This document shows positions 52,376-60,732 of a DNA stretch of 64,000 nucleotides, in pieces (within the stretch, counting starts at the first letter, position 1; every line of letters starts with the position of its first letter). Location: positions 14,820 through 78,819 of the forward strand of contig JAFRPH010000004.1 of NCBI GenBank assembly GCA_017429205.1, given 5' to 3'. The notes beneath the pieces are model-generated. The model ran no database searches and was not told the origin of the DNA. It worked only from the letters and a program-made list of their open reading frames with translations. This stretch comes from Bacteroidales bacterium. GTDB lineage: Bacteria > Bacteroidota > Bacteroidia > Bacteroidales > UBA932. The position numbers were made by a program, and so were the translations under genes.

Positions 52376-52933
52376 TTATTTGACGCGGTCGGGATGGTCC
52401 TTCAGGAACTGCTCCCAGCCCCCCTTGCCCTTCACGGACGCGATCGGGTTCGACGTCTCGTAATGGTGGCAGAGGGCGATGGCCAGGGCGTCCGTCGCGT
52501 CCAGGTGCTCGGCGGCTAACCTCACGCCGAGGGTCTTTTCCAGCATCAGCTGGACCTGTTCCTTGGAGGCGGCGCCGTTGCCGACGATGGCCTCCTTGGC
52601 CTTGCGGGGCGCGTATTCCGTCACGGAGGCGACCCCGTTCTCGAGGGCGGCGATGATCGCGGCCCCCTGCGCGCGGCCGAGCTTCAGCACGACCTGCGCG
52701 TTCTTGCCGTAGAACGGCGATTCGATGGCGAGCTCGTCCGGATGGTAGGACTTGCACACCTCGGAAATGCAGTCATAGATGGCCTGCAGCTTCGTGTAGG
52801 CGTCCTTTTCTTTTCTCAAGTCCAGGATGCCCATGTCCACGTACTCGGCCTTCTTGCCCACGGCACGGACAACCCCGAAACCCAGCAGCTGGGTTCCGGG
52901 GTCGATGCCGAGTATGATCCGCGGCTTATCCAA
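52376..52933 (-). CDS. ruvC: Holliday junction resolvase RuvC
   Basis: Endonuclease that resolves Holliday junctions with RuvAB. 185 residues. The catalytic acids are in RIILGIDPGTQLLGFGVV (Asp), ELAIESPFYGKNAQ (Glu) and EHLDATDALAIALCHHYE (two Asp). Its start overlaps the serS stop by 8 bp, so it is the last gene of the rplU-rpmA-serS-ruvC group. The C-terminal 20 residues after the last helix are an ordinary extension. Confidence 0.96.
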   Translation of the reverse strand: MDKPRIILGIDPGTQLLGFGVVRAVGKKAEYVDMGILDLRKEKDAYTKLQAIYDCISEVCKSYHPDELAIESPFYGKNAQVVLKLGRAQGAAIIAALENGVASVTEYAPRKAKEAIVGNGAASKEQVQLMLEKTLGVRLAAEHLDATDALAIALCHHYETSNPIASVKGKGGWEQFLKDHPDRVK

Positions 52934-54197
52934 TGCGGTCGAAGCCGGTGTAGGGACGGAGGACTTCCGGAATCTCGATGTAGCCTTCCTTCTGGTTGTC
53001 TTCCAGCAGCGCGGCGACGACTCTCGGGAGCGCCAGCGAGCTGCCGTTCAGGGTGTGCACGAGCTGGGTCTTGCCGTTCTCGTCCTTGTAGCGGCACTTC
53101 AGGCGGTTCGCCTGGTAGCTCTCGAAGTTGGAGACGGAAGAGATCTCGAGCCAGCGGCCCTGGGCGGCGGACCAGAGTTCGAAGTCGTAGGTGATGGCGG
53201 AGGTGAAGCTCATGTCACCGCCGCACAGGCGGAGGATCCGGTAGCGAAGACCGAGGTCCTGGACGAGCTTCTCCACGTGGGCGATCATCTCGTCGAGGGC
53301 GGCGTAGCTGTTCTCGGGCTTCTCGATGCGCACGATCTCCACCTTGTCGAACTGGTGCAGGCGGTTCAGGCCGCGCACGTCCTTGCCGTAGGAACCGGCC
53401 TCGCGGCGGAAGCAGGGCGTGTAGGCCGTCAGCTTCTGCGGGAACTGGTCGGCGCCGAGGATGACGTCGCGGAAGATGTTCGTCACGGGGACTTCGGCGG
53501 TCGGGACCATGTAGAAGTCGTCCACGGTGGCGTGGTACATCTGGCCTTCCTTGTCGGGAAGCTGGCCGGTGCCGAAGCCGGAGGCGGCGTTGACCATCAC
53601 CGGAGGTTCCACCTCCTGGTAGCCCGCGGCGGTGTTGCGGTCCAGGAAGAAGTTGATCAGGGCGCGCTGGAGCTTGGCTCCCTTGCCCTTGTACACCGGG
53701 AAACCGGCGCCGGTGATCTTCACACCGAGGTCGAAGTCGATGATGTCGTATTTCTTGGCGAGCTCCCAGTGCGGGAGGGCGTTCTCGGGGAGCACGGGCT
53801 CCTCGCCGCCCATCTTCACGACCAGGTTGTCCTCCGCGCCCTTCCCTTCGGGAACGAGGTCGCAGGGGATGTTCGGCAGGAGGACGAGCTGGGCCTGGAG
53901 CTCGTTGTTGTTGTCGTCGGCCTGCTTGAGGAGGTCGTTGGAACGGGCCTTGAGGGCGGCGACCTCGGCCTTGGCGGCCTCGGCCTCAGCCTTCTTGCCC
54001 TGCTTCATCAGGGCGCCGATCTCGGCCGCGGCCTTCTTCTGCTGGGAGAGGAGGGCGTCGGACTCGGTCTGGAGGGCCTTGCGGTTGTCGTCCAGGGCGA
54101 TCACCTTTTCCACGATCGCGCGGGCGTCGAAATTCTTGACGGCGAGTTTCCGGATCACGTATTCGGGATCGTCGCGGAGGAGTTTGAGAGTAAGCAT
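52926..54197 (-). CDS. serS: Seryl-tRNA synthetase
   Basis: 423 residues, class II synthetase. The N-terminal coiled-coil arm (about 30-105: EKVIALDDNRKALQTESDAL, AEAEAAKAEVAALKARSNDL) is followed by the catalytic core with motif 2 (FRREAGSYGKDVRGLNRLHQ) and motif 3 (TLNGSSLALPRVVAALLEDN). It charges tRNA-Ser and tRNA-Sec type substrates with serine. It lies 75 bp after rpmA and overlaps ruvC, and is probably transcribed from the rplU promoter. Confidence 0.97.
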   Translation of the reverse strand: MLTLKLLRDDPEYVIRKLAVKNFDARAIVEKVIALDDNRKALQTESDALLSQQKKAAAEIGALMKQGKKAEAEAAKAEVAALKARSNDLLKQADDNNNELQAQLVLLPNIPCDLVPEGKGAEDNLVVKMGGEEPVLPENALPHWELAKKYDIIDFDLGVKITGAGFPVYKGKGAKLQRALINFFLDRNTAAGYQEVEPPVMVNAASGFGTGQLPDKEGQMYHATVDDFYMVPTAEVPVTNIFRDVILGADQFPQKLTAYTPCFRREAGSYGKDVRGLNRLHQFDKVEIVRIEKPENSYAALDEMIAHVEKLVQDLGLRYRILRLCGGDMSFTSAITYDFELWSAAQGRWLEISSVSNFESYQANRLKCRYKDENGKTQLVHTLNGSSLALPRVVAALLEDNQKEGYIEIPEVLRPYTGFDRIG

Positions 54198-54272
54198 AGT
54201 TTATAAATGACAAAGGAGGACTGCACCGGGATGCGGCACAAGTCCTCCAATTAAAATCTGTGTCCTCCGGGA

Positions 54273-54533
54273 TTAGTTCTCGAGGGGGAGAACGGAAACG
54301 TAGGACTTGTCGTTACGCTTGCGGGTGAACTTGACAGTTCCGTCCACGAGGGCGTAGAGGGTGTGGTCCTTGCCCATACCGACGTTCAGGCCGGGATTGT
54401 GGGCGGTGCCGCGCTGACGGACGATGATGTTGCCGGCTTTCACGACTTCCTCACCGAACTTCTTGATGCCGAGTCGCTTGGAATGGGACTCACGACCGTT
54501 CTTGGAACTGGACTGACCTTTTTTGTGTGCCAT
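54273..54533 (-). CDS. rpmA: 50S ribosomal protein L27 (bL27)
   Basis: 86 residues. [40 protein letters not shown] and [20 protein letters not shown] are the standard bL27 sequence; the protein starts directly at the mature-like MAHKKG without the cleavable N-terminal extension of Firmicutes. It contacts the peptidyl-transferase centre. It is 17 bp after rplU. Confidence 0.98.
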   Translation of the reverse strand: MAHKKGQSSSKNGRESHSKRLGIKKFGEEVVKAGNIIVRQRGTAHNPGLNVGMGKDHTLYALVDGTVKFTRKRNDKSYVSVLPLEN

Positions 54534-54550
54534 AGTTGATTCCTCCTGAA

Positions 54551-54862
54551 TTAAGCGATAGCGTCAATGTGGATCTTGGTGAGCTTCTGGCGGTGGCCGT
54601 TCAGCGTCTGGAATCCCTTACGACGGATCTTCTTGAAAACAAGCACTTTCTTCGCCTTGGCGTCGTCATCGACGACGGTGGCCTTGACGACCGCGCCTTC
54701 CACATACGGAGTTCCGACCTTGACGGCGCCGGCCTCGTCGATGAGGAGCACCTTGTCGAACTCGACAGACTCACCGTTGTGAGCCGCGAGGCGGTTCACA
54801 AAGATGTCCATTCCAGCTTCTACCTTGAACTGCTGGCTTGCAATGTCAACGATTGCGTACAT
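54551..54862 (-). CDS. rplU: 50S ribosomal protein L21 (bL21)
   Basis: 103 residues: [40 protein letters not shown] and [20 protein letters not shown] match bL21. The start at 54862 gives the conserved N-terminus; an upstream ATG would add 15 unrelated residues. It opens the rplU-rpmA operon and is preceded by a leader of about 90 nt that contains a small hairpin, possibly for autoregulation. Confidence 0.97.
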   Translation of the reverse strand: MYAIVDIASQQFKVEAGMDIFVNRLAAHNGESVEFDKVLLIDEAGAVKVGTPYVEGAVVKATVVDDDAKAKKVLVFKKIRRKGFQTLNGHRQKLTKIHIDAIA

Positions 54863-54956
54863 TATCAAAAACTTTGTTAGAGTTTCGGACCGTAAGCGGA
54901 CGGGCACCGTGCCTGTCTCTTCTGGAGCTCATCGGCCATTTCATAAAATTGGACGG

Positions 54957-54987
54957 CAAAGATACGGATTTTTCCGTCAATTGCAAA
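54957..54987 (-). promoter_or_regulatory. Promoter of rplU-rpmA-serS-ruvC
   Basis: Minus strand: TTTG at 54987-54984, 19 nt, TATCTTTG at 54964-54957. The leader (54956-54863) contains GACAGGC-ACGGT-GCCCGTC, a short hairpin. Confidence 0.8.
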
Positions 54988-54991
54988 ACTT

Positions 54992-55023
54992 TTTGTCCCT
55001 TTCATTTTTTTTTGCGAATTTTG
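54992..55023 (+). promoter_or_regulatory. Probable promoter of the EF-hand membrane protein gene
   Basis: TTTG at 54992-54995, 20 nt, GAATTTTG at 55016-55023, one base off TAnnTTTG. The ATG follows 30 nt later. It is back to back with the rplU promoter. Confidence 0.55.
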
Positions 55024-55053
55024 TTTAATCGGAAACATCTAAACACACTGATA

Positions 55054-57309
55054 ATGGACAAGTACAACTGGACCTTCACCTCGGTCGGCGGGACCGTCCG
55101 GGTGAAAATCACCTCCGGGGCCGACATCGCCCACCTGGGCGAGCTGGACCGCAAGCTGTGGACCGTCCTCAGCTGCCCGGCCAAGAACCTGGAATTCGAC
55201 CAGAAAACCCTCGAGCTCATCGACGCGGACCACGACGGGAACATCCGCGTGGACGAGGTCATCGCCACCGCCCAGTGGCTCACCACGGTCCTCAAGGACC
55301 ACGACCTGCTCCTCACCCGCGGCACCGAAATCCCCTTCGCCGCCTTCAACGAGGAGAATCCGGAAGGCGCGAAGCTCCTCGCCTCGGCGAAGCAGATCCT
55401 CGCAAACCTCAAGCTGGAGAAGGATTCCATCGCCCTCGAGGACACGGCGGACATGACGAAGATCTTCGCCGACACGAAGTTCAACGGCGACGGCGTCATC
55501 ACCCCCGCCAGCGCGGATGACGAGAAGCTCGCCGCGCTCGTCACCACGATCACCGAGAAGATCGGCAAGGCCGCGGACCGCAGCGGCGCCGACGGCGTCA
55601 CCGCCGACCATATCGAAGCCTTCTACACCGCCCTCGCGGACTACGCGACCTGGCAGGCGGCCGGCACGAAGGAGGTCTTCCCCTTCGGGGACAAGACCGC
55701 CGACGCCCTCGCCGCCGTCAACGCGCTGAAGGACAAGGTCGCGGACTTCTTCATGCGCTGCAAGCTCATCGGCTTCGACCAGGCCATCGCCCCGGCCGTG
55801 GACGTCTCCGTCGACAAGATCGGCGCCATCGAGGGCAACCTGGCCGAGGCCGGTTCGGCGATCGCCGACGAGCCGCTGGCCAAGCCCGCCGCCGACGGCA
55901 TCCTCCCGCTCGACGCCGTGAACCCGGCCTGGAAGGCCGCCATCGAAGGCATGCGCGCGCTCGTGCTGGACGCCGACAAGAAGACCCTCACCGAGGCCGA
56001 ATGGGCCGACATCTGCGGCAAGTTCGCCCCTTACACCGCCTGGATGGACGCCAAGAAGGGCGCCGAGGTCGAAGCCCTGGGCATCGACGAGGTCAAGGCC
56101 CTCCTGAAGGCGGACCAGAAGGAGGCCCTCCTGAAGCTCGTCGAGGCCGACAAGGCGCTCGAAGAGGAGGCCCTCTCCATCGAGGCCGTGGACAAGCTCC
56201 TCCGCCTCTTCCACAACTTCTATGACTTCCTGAACAACTACGTGGTGTTCGCGGACTTCTACGATCCCGACCGGAAGGCCATCTTCCAGGCCGGCCGCCT
56301 GTACATCGACCAGCGTTCCACGGACCTCTGCGTCCGCGTGGACGGCCCGCATCCGGAGATTTCCTCCCTCAGCGGCATGTACATCCTCTATTGCGCGTGC
56401 AAGAGCGAGAAACTGGGCAAGGCGATGAACATCGCCGCCGTCCTCACCAAGGGTGACGTGGACGGTCTCCGTCCGGGCAAGAACGCCGTGTTCTATGACC
56501 GCGACGGCAACGACTGGAGCGCCGTCGTGACGAGCATCGTCGAGAACCCGCTCAGCCTCCGCCAGGCCTTCTGGGCTCCGTACAAGAAGGCGGGCCGCTG
56601 GATCAACGACAAGGTGAACAAGTTCGCCTCCGACAAGAACGCCAAGGGCGAAGGCACGCTGTCCACCATCACGGACAAGGCCACGACCGCCCCGGCGGGT
56701 GCCGAGGGCGCGACCAAGGCCGGCGCGGACGCCGCGCAGAAGGCCGCCCCGTTCGACATCGCGCGGTTCGCGGGCATCGCCGCCGCCATCGGCATGGCCG
56801 TCGCCGCCGTGGGCGCCATCCTCGTAGGCATCGTCAAGGGCCTCGCCGCGCTGAAGTGGTGGCAGTGGATCATCCTCATCGCCGCCCTGATGCTGATCAT
56901 CTCCCTGCCGTCCGTGTTCATCGCCTGGCGGAAGCTCCGCAGGCGCGACCTGGGGCCGGTCCTCAACGCCAACGGATGGGCCATCAACGCCTCCTCGCTG
57001 GTGAGCGTGAAGTACGGCAAGGGCCTCACCGAGGTCGCCAAGTTCCCGAAGCTCACCGCCGTGGATCCCGTCGCCCGCCGCAAGGCCGCCTGGCGCAAGT
57101 TCTTCTTCTGGCTGATCGTCGTGCTCGTCGCAGCCTTCTGCTTCCTGTTCTTCACGAACCGTCTCGCCAAATACGGCGTCCCCTTCCACAAGGAGAAGGA
57201 GAAGCCTTTGGAAGAGGAAGTAGTCAATGAAAGCAGGGAAGCGCCGGCGGCGGAGCCTACGCTCGAAGAGGCCGCCGAAGCGACCGCGGAGCCGGCGCCG
57301 GAAGCGTAA
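55054..57309 (+). CDS. Uncharacterised EF-hand membrane protein
   Basis: A 751-residue protein that I cannot assign. There is no signal peptide. Residues 57-68 are a canonical EF-hand loop (DADHDGNIRVDE). Weaker EF-like segments follow: KFNGDGVITPAS, DRSGADGVTADHIEAF and LDADKKTLTEAEWADI. The middle is Ala/Lys/Glu-rich helix, with a conserved-looking core FYDFLNNYVVFADFYDPDRK and YILYCACKSEKLGKAM. Near the C-terminus are about three membrane segments (GIAAAIGMAVAAVGAILVGI, WWQWIILIAALMLIISLPSV, FFFWLIVVLVAAFCFLFF), then an acidic tail of Glu and Ala. I infer a cytoplasmic calcium-responsive domain anchored in the inner membrane. The gene is monocistronic and convergent with the GT4 gene, with no gap between the stops. 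Confidence 0.8.
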   Translation: MDKYNWTFTSVGGTVRVKITSGADIAHLGELDRKLWTVLSCPAKNLEFDQKTLELIDADHDGNIRVDEVIATAQWLTTVLKDHDLLLTRGTEIPFAAFNEENPEGAKLLASAKQILANLKLEKDSIALEDTADMTKIFADTKFNGDGVITPASADDEKLAALVTTITEKIGKAADRSGADGVTADHIEAFYTALADYATWQAAGTKEVFPFGDKTADALAAVNALKDKVADFFMRCKLIGFDQAIAPAVDVSVDKIGAIEGNLAEAGSAIADEPLAKPAADGILPLDAVNPAWKAAIEGMRALVLDADKKTLTEAEWADICGKFAPYTAWMDAKKGAEVEALGIDEVKALLKADQKEALLKLVEADKALEEEALSIEAVDKLLRLFHNFYDFLNNYVVFADFYDPDRKAIFQAGRLYIDQRSTDLCVRVDGPHPEISSLSGMYILYCACKSEKLGKAMNIAAVLTKGDVDGLRPGKNAVFYDRDGNDWSAVVTSIVENPLSLRQAFWAPYKKAGRWINDKVNKFASDKNAKGEGTLSTITDKATTAPAGAEGATKAGADAAQKAAPFDIARFAGIAAAIGMAVAAVGAILVGIVKGLAALKWWQWIILIAALMLIISLPSVFIAWRKLRRRDLGPVLNANGWAINASSLVSVKYGKGLTEVAKFPKLTAVDPVARRKAAWRKFFFWLIVVLVAAFCFLFFTNRLAKYGVPFHKEKEKPLEEEVVNESREAPAAEPTLEEAAEATAEPAPEA

Positions 57310-58479
57310 TTATCCCAGCGGCAACATCTTTTTCCGGGCGATCAGCCTGTTGTAACGATCCAGGACCTCCCCTACCACGTCCTCCCAGGAGCGGACGATG
57401 GTTCGGGAGGCCTGAACGCCTATACGGTGTACGCGGGCCGGATCGTGGATGAGTTCGCGGAGCCTGGCGGCGAAGACGTCCAGGTCGTTCGGGATGAGGA
57501 AGCCGTTCTCGCCGTCCTTGAGAATGGTGGCGGCGGTGGAGCCTTCCACCATCACGGAAGGCGTGTTCAGCGCCGCGGCCTCGCGGACCACGAGCGGCGC
57601 GTTGTCGTAAAGCGACGGGAAAAGGAAGAGGTCCGCCGCCGCATAGTACTTGACGATATCGGCCCTTTCCGTGAGCATGCCCACAAAAGTGACCTGGCGG
57701 TCCAGGCCTTTCTCGGCGACGAGGTCTTTCATCGCATCGGCCGCATAGCCGGTGCCCACGAAGTACATCCGGAACGGGACGTCCTTGATTTTCTCGAGGG
57801 CGTCGATGACGAAGCGGGGGTTCTTCTCCCAGATGTGCTGGCCCACGAACAGGAACACGAACTCGTCCGGGCCGATGCCGAGGTCCTTGCGCGCATCGGC
57901 GAAGAAGGCCTCGGGATAGTCGGCGACGAGGTCGCTGCCGTTGTCCACGACCTCCACGGGGCCCTTGAAGCCGTACTCCCGGATCACCTCCTCCACGGAG
58001 GCCTGCGGGACCCAGACCTCATCGGCCCGGTTATAGAAGTCGATGATGCGCTTGACAATCCGGTTCACGACGAACTTGGACTTGATCACGCGGGAGAAGT
58101 CGTCGCGGTACTTGGAGTGGAAGGTCGCCACCATCGGGATGTTACGGAGCTTGGCGACGTGCGCCGCCGCCAGGCCCGACGTGAAGGGGCTGTGCGCGTG
58201 GACAATCTTGAAGGGGCGGTTCACGATCTTCTTCAGGAAGGCCGGGTCGATTTCCGCGAGGCCCGTCACGTAGGGCTTGCGGAAAGGGACCGGGACGGAG
58301 AAGTACGGAAGCACCTCGTATTCGTGGACGCTGTAGTCCGCGCCCGGGACATTGGGGGTGATGACGGACACGCCGCCCACCTTTTTCTGCATCCAGTACG
58401 CATAGTTCTGGACGCAAACGGCCACCCCGTCCATCACGGGCGGGAAGCAGTCGTTGAAAAGACCGATATTAGATTCCAT
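57310..58479 (-). CDS. Glycosyltransferase family 4
   Basis: A 389-residue GT-B enzyme. NIGLFNDCFPPVMDGVAVCV at the N-terminus, KIVHAHSPFTSGLAAAHVAK, VEVVDNGSDL, FLFVGQHIWEKNPRFVIDAL and the donor-binding ADLFLFPSLYDNAPLVVREA with the EX7E-like pattern are GT4 features. It resembles lipid or surface-glycan glycosyltransferases of the MgdA/PimB type; the sugar donor and acceptor cannot be told. It ends exactly where the convergent EF-hand gene ends, and starts 22 bp downstream of the lipoprotein gene, so the two are probably co-transcribed. Confidence 0.9.
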   Translation of the reverse strand: MESNIGLFNDCFPPVMDGVAVCVQNYAYWMQKKVGGVSVITPNVPGADYSVHEYEVLPYFSVPVPFRKPYVTGLAEIDPAFLKKIVNRPFKIVHAHSPFTSGLAAAHVAKLRNIPMVATFHSKYRDDFSRVIKSKFVVNRIVKRIIDFYNRADEVWVPQASVEEVIREYGFKGPVEVVDNGSDLVADYPEAFFADARKDLGIGPDEFVFLFVGQHIWEKNPRFVIDALEKIKDVPFRMYFVGTGYAADAMKDLVAEKGLDRQVTFVGMLTERADIVKYYAAADLFLFPSLYDNAPLVVREAAALNTPSVMVEGSTAATILKDGENGFLIPNDLDVFAARLRELIHDPARVHRIGVQASRTIVRSWEDVVGEVLDRYNRLIARKKMLPLG

Positions 58480-58501
58480 AGTCCAAGTCAGGCGCGACGG
58501 T

Positions 58502-58972
58502 TTACAGGGCCCCCAGCAGGCTGGTGATGGCCTTCACCGTCGCATTGACATTTGCGTCGTTTTGCTGGATTTGCTGCGAGCCGTTCGCGTAGGCCTTGGT
58601 CGCGGACTCGCTGAAGGCGGACGTGTCGATGTTGTTGAGCGCCTTCAGGCCCGACAGCACCTTGGCCACGTTGCCGCTGTTCACCAGGTTGTTGGAGCCG
58701 TTGATGAGGGCCTGGGAGAACTCGTCGGTGAAGGCCTGCGTGGCATTCGACAGGGCGCCGGCGCCGGTGAGGATCTTGCCGATGTTGATGATGTTCGTCA
58801 GGTTGGACAGGTCGATGCCGCCGGCCGCCTTGAGCACGTTGTAGATGGCGGAGATGGCGGAACCGGTGTTGCCGCCCAGGGAGGTGGCGCTGGCCGCTTT
58901 CTGCAGGATGCTGCAGGAGGTGAGGAGGAGCAGGGAGGCGAGGCCCACCGCAATGCGTTTCATCAGTTTCAT
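58502..58972 (-). CDS. Small predicted lipoprotein of unknown function
   Basis: 156 residues. A lipoprotein signal (GLASLLLLTSC, Cys20; a Met at 58963 is an alternative start) is followed by a Ser/Ala/Asn-rich, mostly helical sequence: SLGGNTGSAISAIYNVLKAA, GGIDLSNLTNIINIGKILTG, LINGSNNLVNSGNVAKVLSG. No catalytic motif or cysteine pair is visible. I recall similar small lipoproteins in Bacteroidales but no function. It is upstream of the GT4 gene in the same direction. Confidence 0.75.
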   Translation of the reverse strand: MKLMKRIAVGLASLLLLTSCSILQKAASATSLGGNTGSAISAIYNVLKAAGGIDLSNLTNIINIGKILTGAGALSNATQAFTDEFSQALINGSNNLVNSGNVAKVLSGLKALNNIDTSAFSESATKAYANGSQQIQQNDANVNATVKAITSLLGAL

Positions 58973-59018
58973 GGTAACAGTTGTTAAGGTTGTTCTGTGC
59001 GAAGATACGATTTTTTCC

Positions 59019-59026
59019 TATATTTG
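59019..59026 (+). promoter_or_regulatory. -7 box of yqeY
   Basis: TATATTTG, 21 nt before the ATG at 59048. The -33 region is weak. Confidence 0.6.
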
Positions 59027-59047
59027 TGTACTTAAAAACGAAAACAC

Positions 59048-59503
59048 ATGTCCCTCGAACAGCAAATCCAGGAAGCCATCAAGGAAGCGATGAAGGCGAA
59101 GGACGCGGTGGCCCTGAGCGCCAACCGCGCCATCAAAGGCGAAATCCTCCTCTTCAAGACCGCCGAAGGCGGCGCGAAGGAGGTCACCGACGGCGACATC
59201 CTCAAAATGATCCAGAAACTCGTCAAGCAGCGCAAGGAAGCCGCCGAGCAGTTCGTCGCCGGCGCCCGCCAGGACCTCGCCGACAACGAACTCGCCGAGG
59301 CCGCCGCGCTGGAGAAATACCTTCCCAAGCAGCTCTCCCCCGACGAGGTCAAGGCGAAAATCCAGGAAATCATCGCGCAGGTGGGCGCCAGCTCCATCCG
59401 CGACATGGGCAAGGTGATGGGCGTCGCCAACAAGGCCCTCGCGGGCCTCTCCGACGGCCGCACCATCTCCGGCATCGTCAAGGAGCTCCTGAGCCAGGCC
59501 TAG
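59048..59503 (+). CDS. GatB/YqeY-domain protein
   Basis: 151 residues. MSLEQQIQEAIKEAMKAKD, LKMIQKLVKQRKEAAEQF, AALEKYLPKQLSPDEVKAKI and DMGKVMGVANKALAGLSDGR are characteristic of YqeY, which is like the C-terminal tRNA-binding domain of the amidotransferase subunit GatB but stands alone. Its role is not settled; some kind of tRNA interaction is assumed. It is monocistronic and convergent with the RHH gene. Confidence 0.93.
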   Translation: MSLEQQIQEAIKEAMKAKDAVALSANRAIKGEILLFKTAEGGAKEVTDGDILKMIQKLVKQRKEAAEQFVAGARQDLADNELAEAAALEKYLPKQLSPDEVKAKIQEIIAQVGASSIRDMGKVMGVANKALAGLSDGRTISGIVKELLSQA

Positions 59504-59521
59504 CCCGCCTTTTTCCGCGGC

Positions 59522-59689
59522 TTACTTCCCTTTCAGCCTTCCGCTGCGGCGGAGGGCTTCGTTGATGATCCATTGCAATTGACCGTTGGTGCTGCGGAAC
59601 TCGTCCGCAGCCCAACGTTCAATCGCTTCCATCGTCGCAGGGTCCACCCGGAGGACGAAGCTTTTCACCGCTTCTTTCTCCTTGGCCAT
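59522..59689 (-). CDS. Arc-family ribbon-helix-helix DNA-binding protein
   Basis: A 55-residue protein starting MAKEKEAVKSFVLRVDPATM. The strand KSFVLRVDP, helix ATMEAIERWAADEFRS and helix TNGQLQWIINEALRRSGRLK give the ribbon-helix-helix fold of Arc/MetJ regulators, with the loop FRSTNGQ between helices as in Arc-like proteins. Its ATG comes 1 bp after the stop of the SPFH gene, so the two form an operon; this pairing recurs in Bacteroidetes and Firmicutes. It may autoregulate through the palindrome at 60658-60672. Confidence 0.88.
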   Translation of the reverse strand: MAKEKEAVKSFVLRVDPATMEAIERWAADEFRSTNGQLQWIINEALRRSGRLKGK

Positions 59690-59690
59690 C

Positions 59691-60629
59691 TTAGTACAGG
59701 CTTCCGGAGTTCACCACCGGCTGCGCCGGCTCGTCGCCGCACAGGACCACGAGCAGGTTGCTCACCATCGCGGCCTTGCGCTCCTCGTCCAGGTCCACGA
59801 CTCCCTCGGCCTTGAGCTTGTCCAGGGCCATCTTGACCATGGACACGGCGCCGTCGACGATCTTCTCGCGGGCGGCGATGATGGCGTCGGCCTGCTGGCG
59901 GCGCAGCATCACGGCCGCGATTTCAGGCGCGTAGGCGAGGTAGTTGATGCGGGCCTCGGTCACGTGGAGGCCGGCCATCGCCAGGCGCTCGTTCAGCGTG
60001 GTGACCAGTTTCTCGTTGATTTCGTCGGCATTGCTCCGGAGGGTGAGCTCGTCGGGCGTGTCCGGATTGTCATAGGCGTAGCAGCCCGCGACCTGGCGCA
60101 GGGCCGCGTCGCTCTGCACGCGGACGAAGTTCTCGAAGGCCTGGGAAAGGTACCGGGCGTTCGAGCCCTTGCCCACATTGCCGACCGGCGCCAGAGACTG
60201 GCTGTCGATTTCGAAGAGGGCCTTGTAGGTGTCCTCGAGCTTCCACACCAGGACCATGCCGATAAGGACGGGGTTGCCCACCTTGTCATTGACCTTGATC
60301 GGCTCGGGGTTCAGGTTGCGGGCGCGGAGGCTCACCTTCTTCTTGCTCAGCAGCGGATTGACCCAGTAGAAACCGTCCCGGGTGAAGGTTCCGCGGTACT
60401 TGCCGAAGAACAGGAGCACCATCGCCTCGTTCGGCTCCAGCTTCACGAAGCCGTTCGTGCAGAGGATGAACAAGGCCATCGACAGGATGCCGAGGATGGC
60501 GAATTCGCCGTCGCTGTTCGCGCGTACGAAGAAATAAATGGCCACCGCGATCAGTGCGAGAGCCAGAATCAGGGCCAGAAAGCCGTTCAGTACAAAGCCT
60601 TTGTAGGCCGTTTCCTTGTTGTTTTCCAT
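59691..60629 (-). CDS. SPFH/band-7 domain membrane protein
   Basis: 312 residues. Two N-terminal membrane segments ([20 protein letters not shown] and [13 protein letters not shown]) precede the SPFH domain ([60 protein letters not shown]) and a helical tail ([40 protein letters not shown]). SPFH proteins form oligomeric membrane-microdomain scaffolds. Its partner is the small RHH protein encoded 1 bp downstream. Confidence 0.93.
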   Translation of the reverse strand: MENNKETAYKGFVLNGFLALILALALIAVAIYFFVRANSDGEFAILGILSMALFILCTNGFVKLEPNEAMVLLFFGKYRGTFTRDGFYWVNPLLSKKKVSLRARNLNPEPIKVNDKVGNPVLIGMVLVWKLEDTYKALFEIDSQSLAPVGNVGKGSNARYLSQAFENFVRVQSDAALRQVAGCYAYDNPDTPDELTLRSNADEINEKLVTTLNERLAMAGLHVTEARINYLAYAPEIAAVMLRRQQADAIIAAREKIVDGAVSMVKMALDKLKAEGVVDLDEERKAAMVSNLLVVLCGDEPAQPVVNSGSLY

Positions 60630-60657
60630 GACGAAAGGGTTTTATAGTTCTATTGTA

Positions 60658-60672
60658 ATATCATTTTGATAT
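60658..60672. promoter_or_regulatory. 15-bp palindrome at the SPFH-RHH transcription start
   Basis: ATATCA-TTT-TGATAT begins 3 nt downstream of the -7 box at 60682-60675. It is a candidate operator for the RHH protein encoded by the second gene. Confidence 0.45.
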
Positions 60673-60674
60673 CA

Positions 60675-60705
60675 CAAATATACAACAAAAATCCGGCTTT
60701 CCAAA
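60675..60705 (-). promoter_or_regulatory. Promoter of the SPFH-RHH operon
   Basis: Minus strand: TTTG at 60705-60702, 19 nt, TATATTTG at 60682-60675. The -33 box lies in the loop of the terminator of the upstream gene. Confidence 0.78.
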
Positions 60706-60719
60706 TGAAAAAGCCGGAT
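60691..60719 (-). terminator. Terminator of the HD-hydrolase gene
   Basis: ATCCGGCTTT and AAAGCCGGAT pair around a 9-nt loop; on the minus strand the hairpin is followed by TTTTTG. It ends the HD gene 14 bp after its stop codon. Confidence 0.85.
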
Positions 60720-60732
60720 AAATCATTTAAAA

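Noticed and set aside
54838..55053. N-terminal extension of the EF-hand protein by 72 residues.
   Set aside because: It would start inside rplU on the opposite strand and run through both promoters; the ATG at 55054 follows a good promoter.
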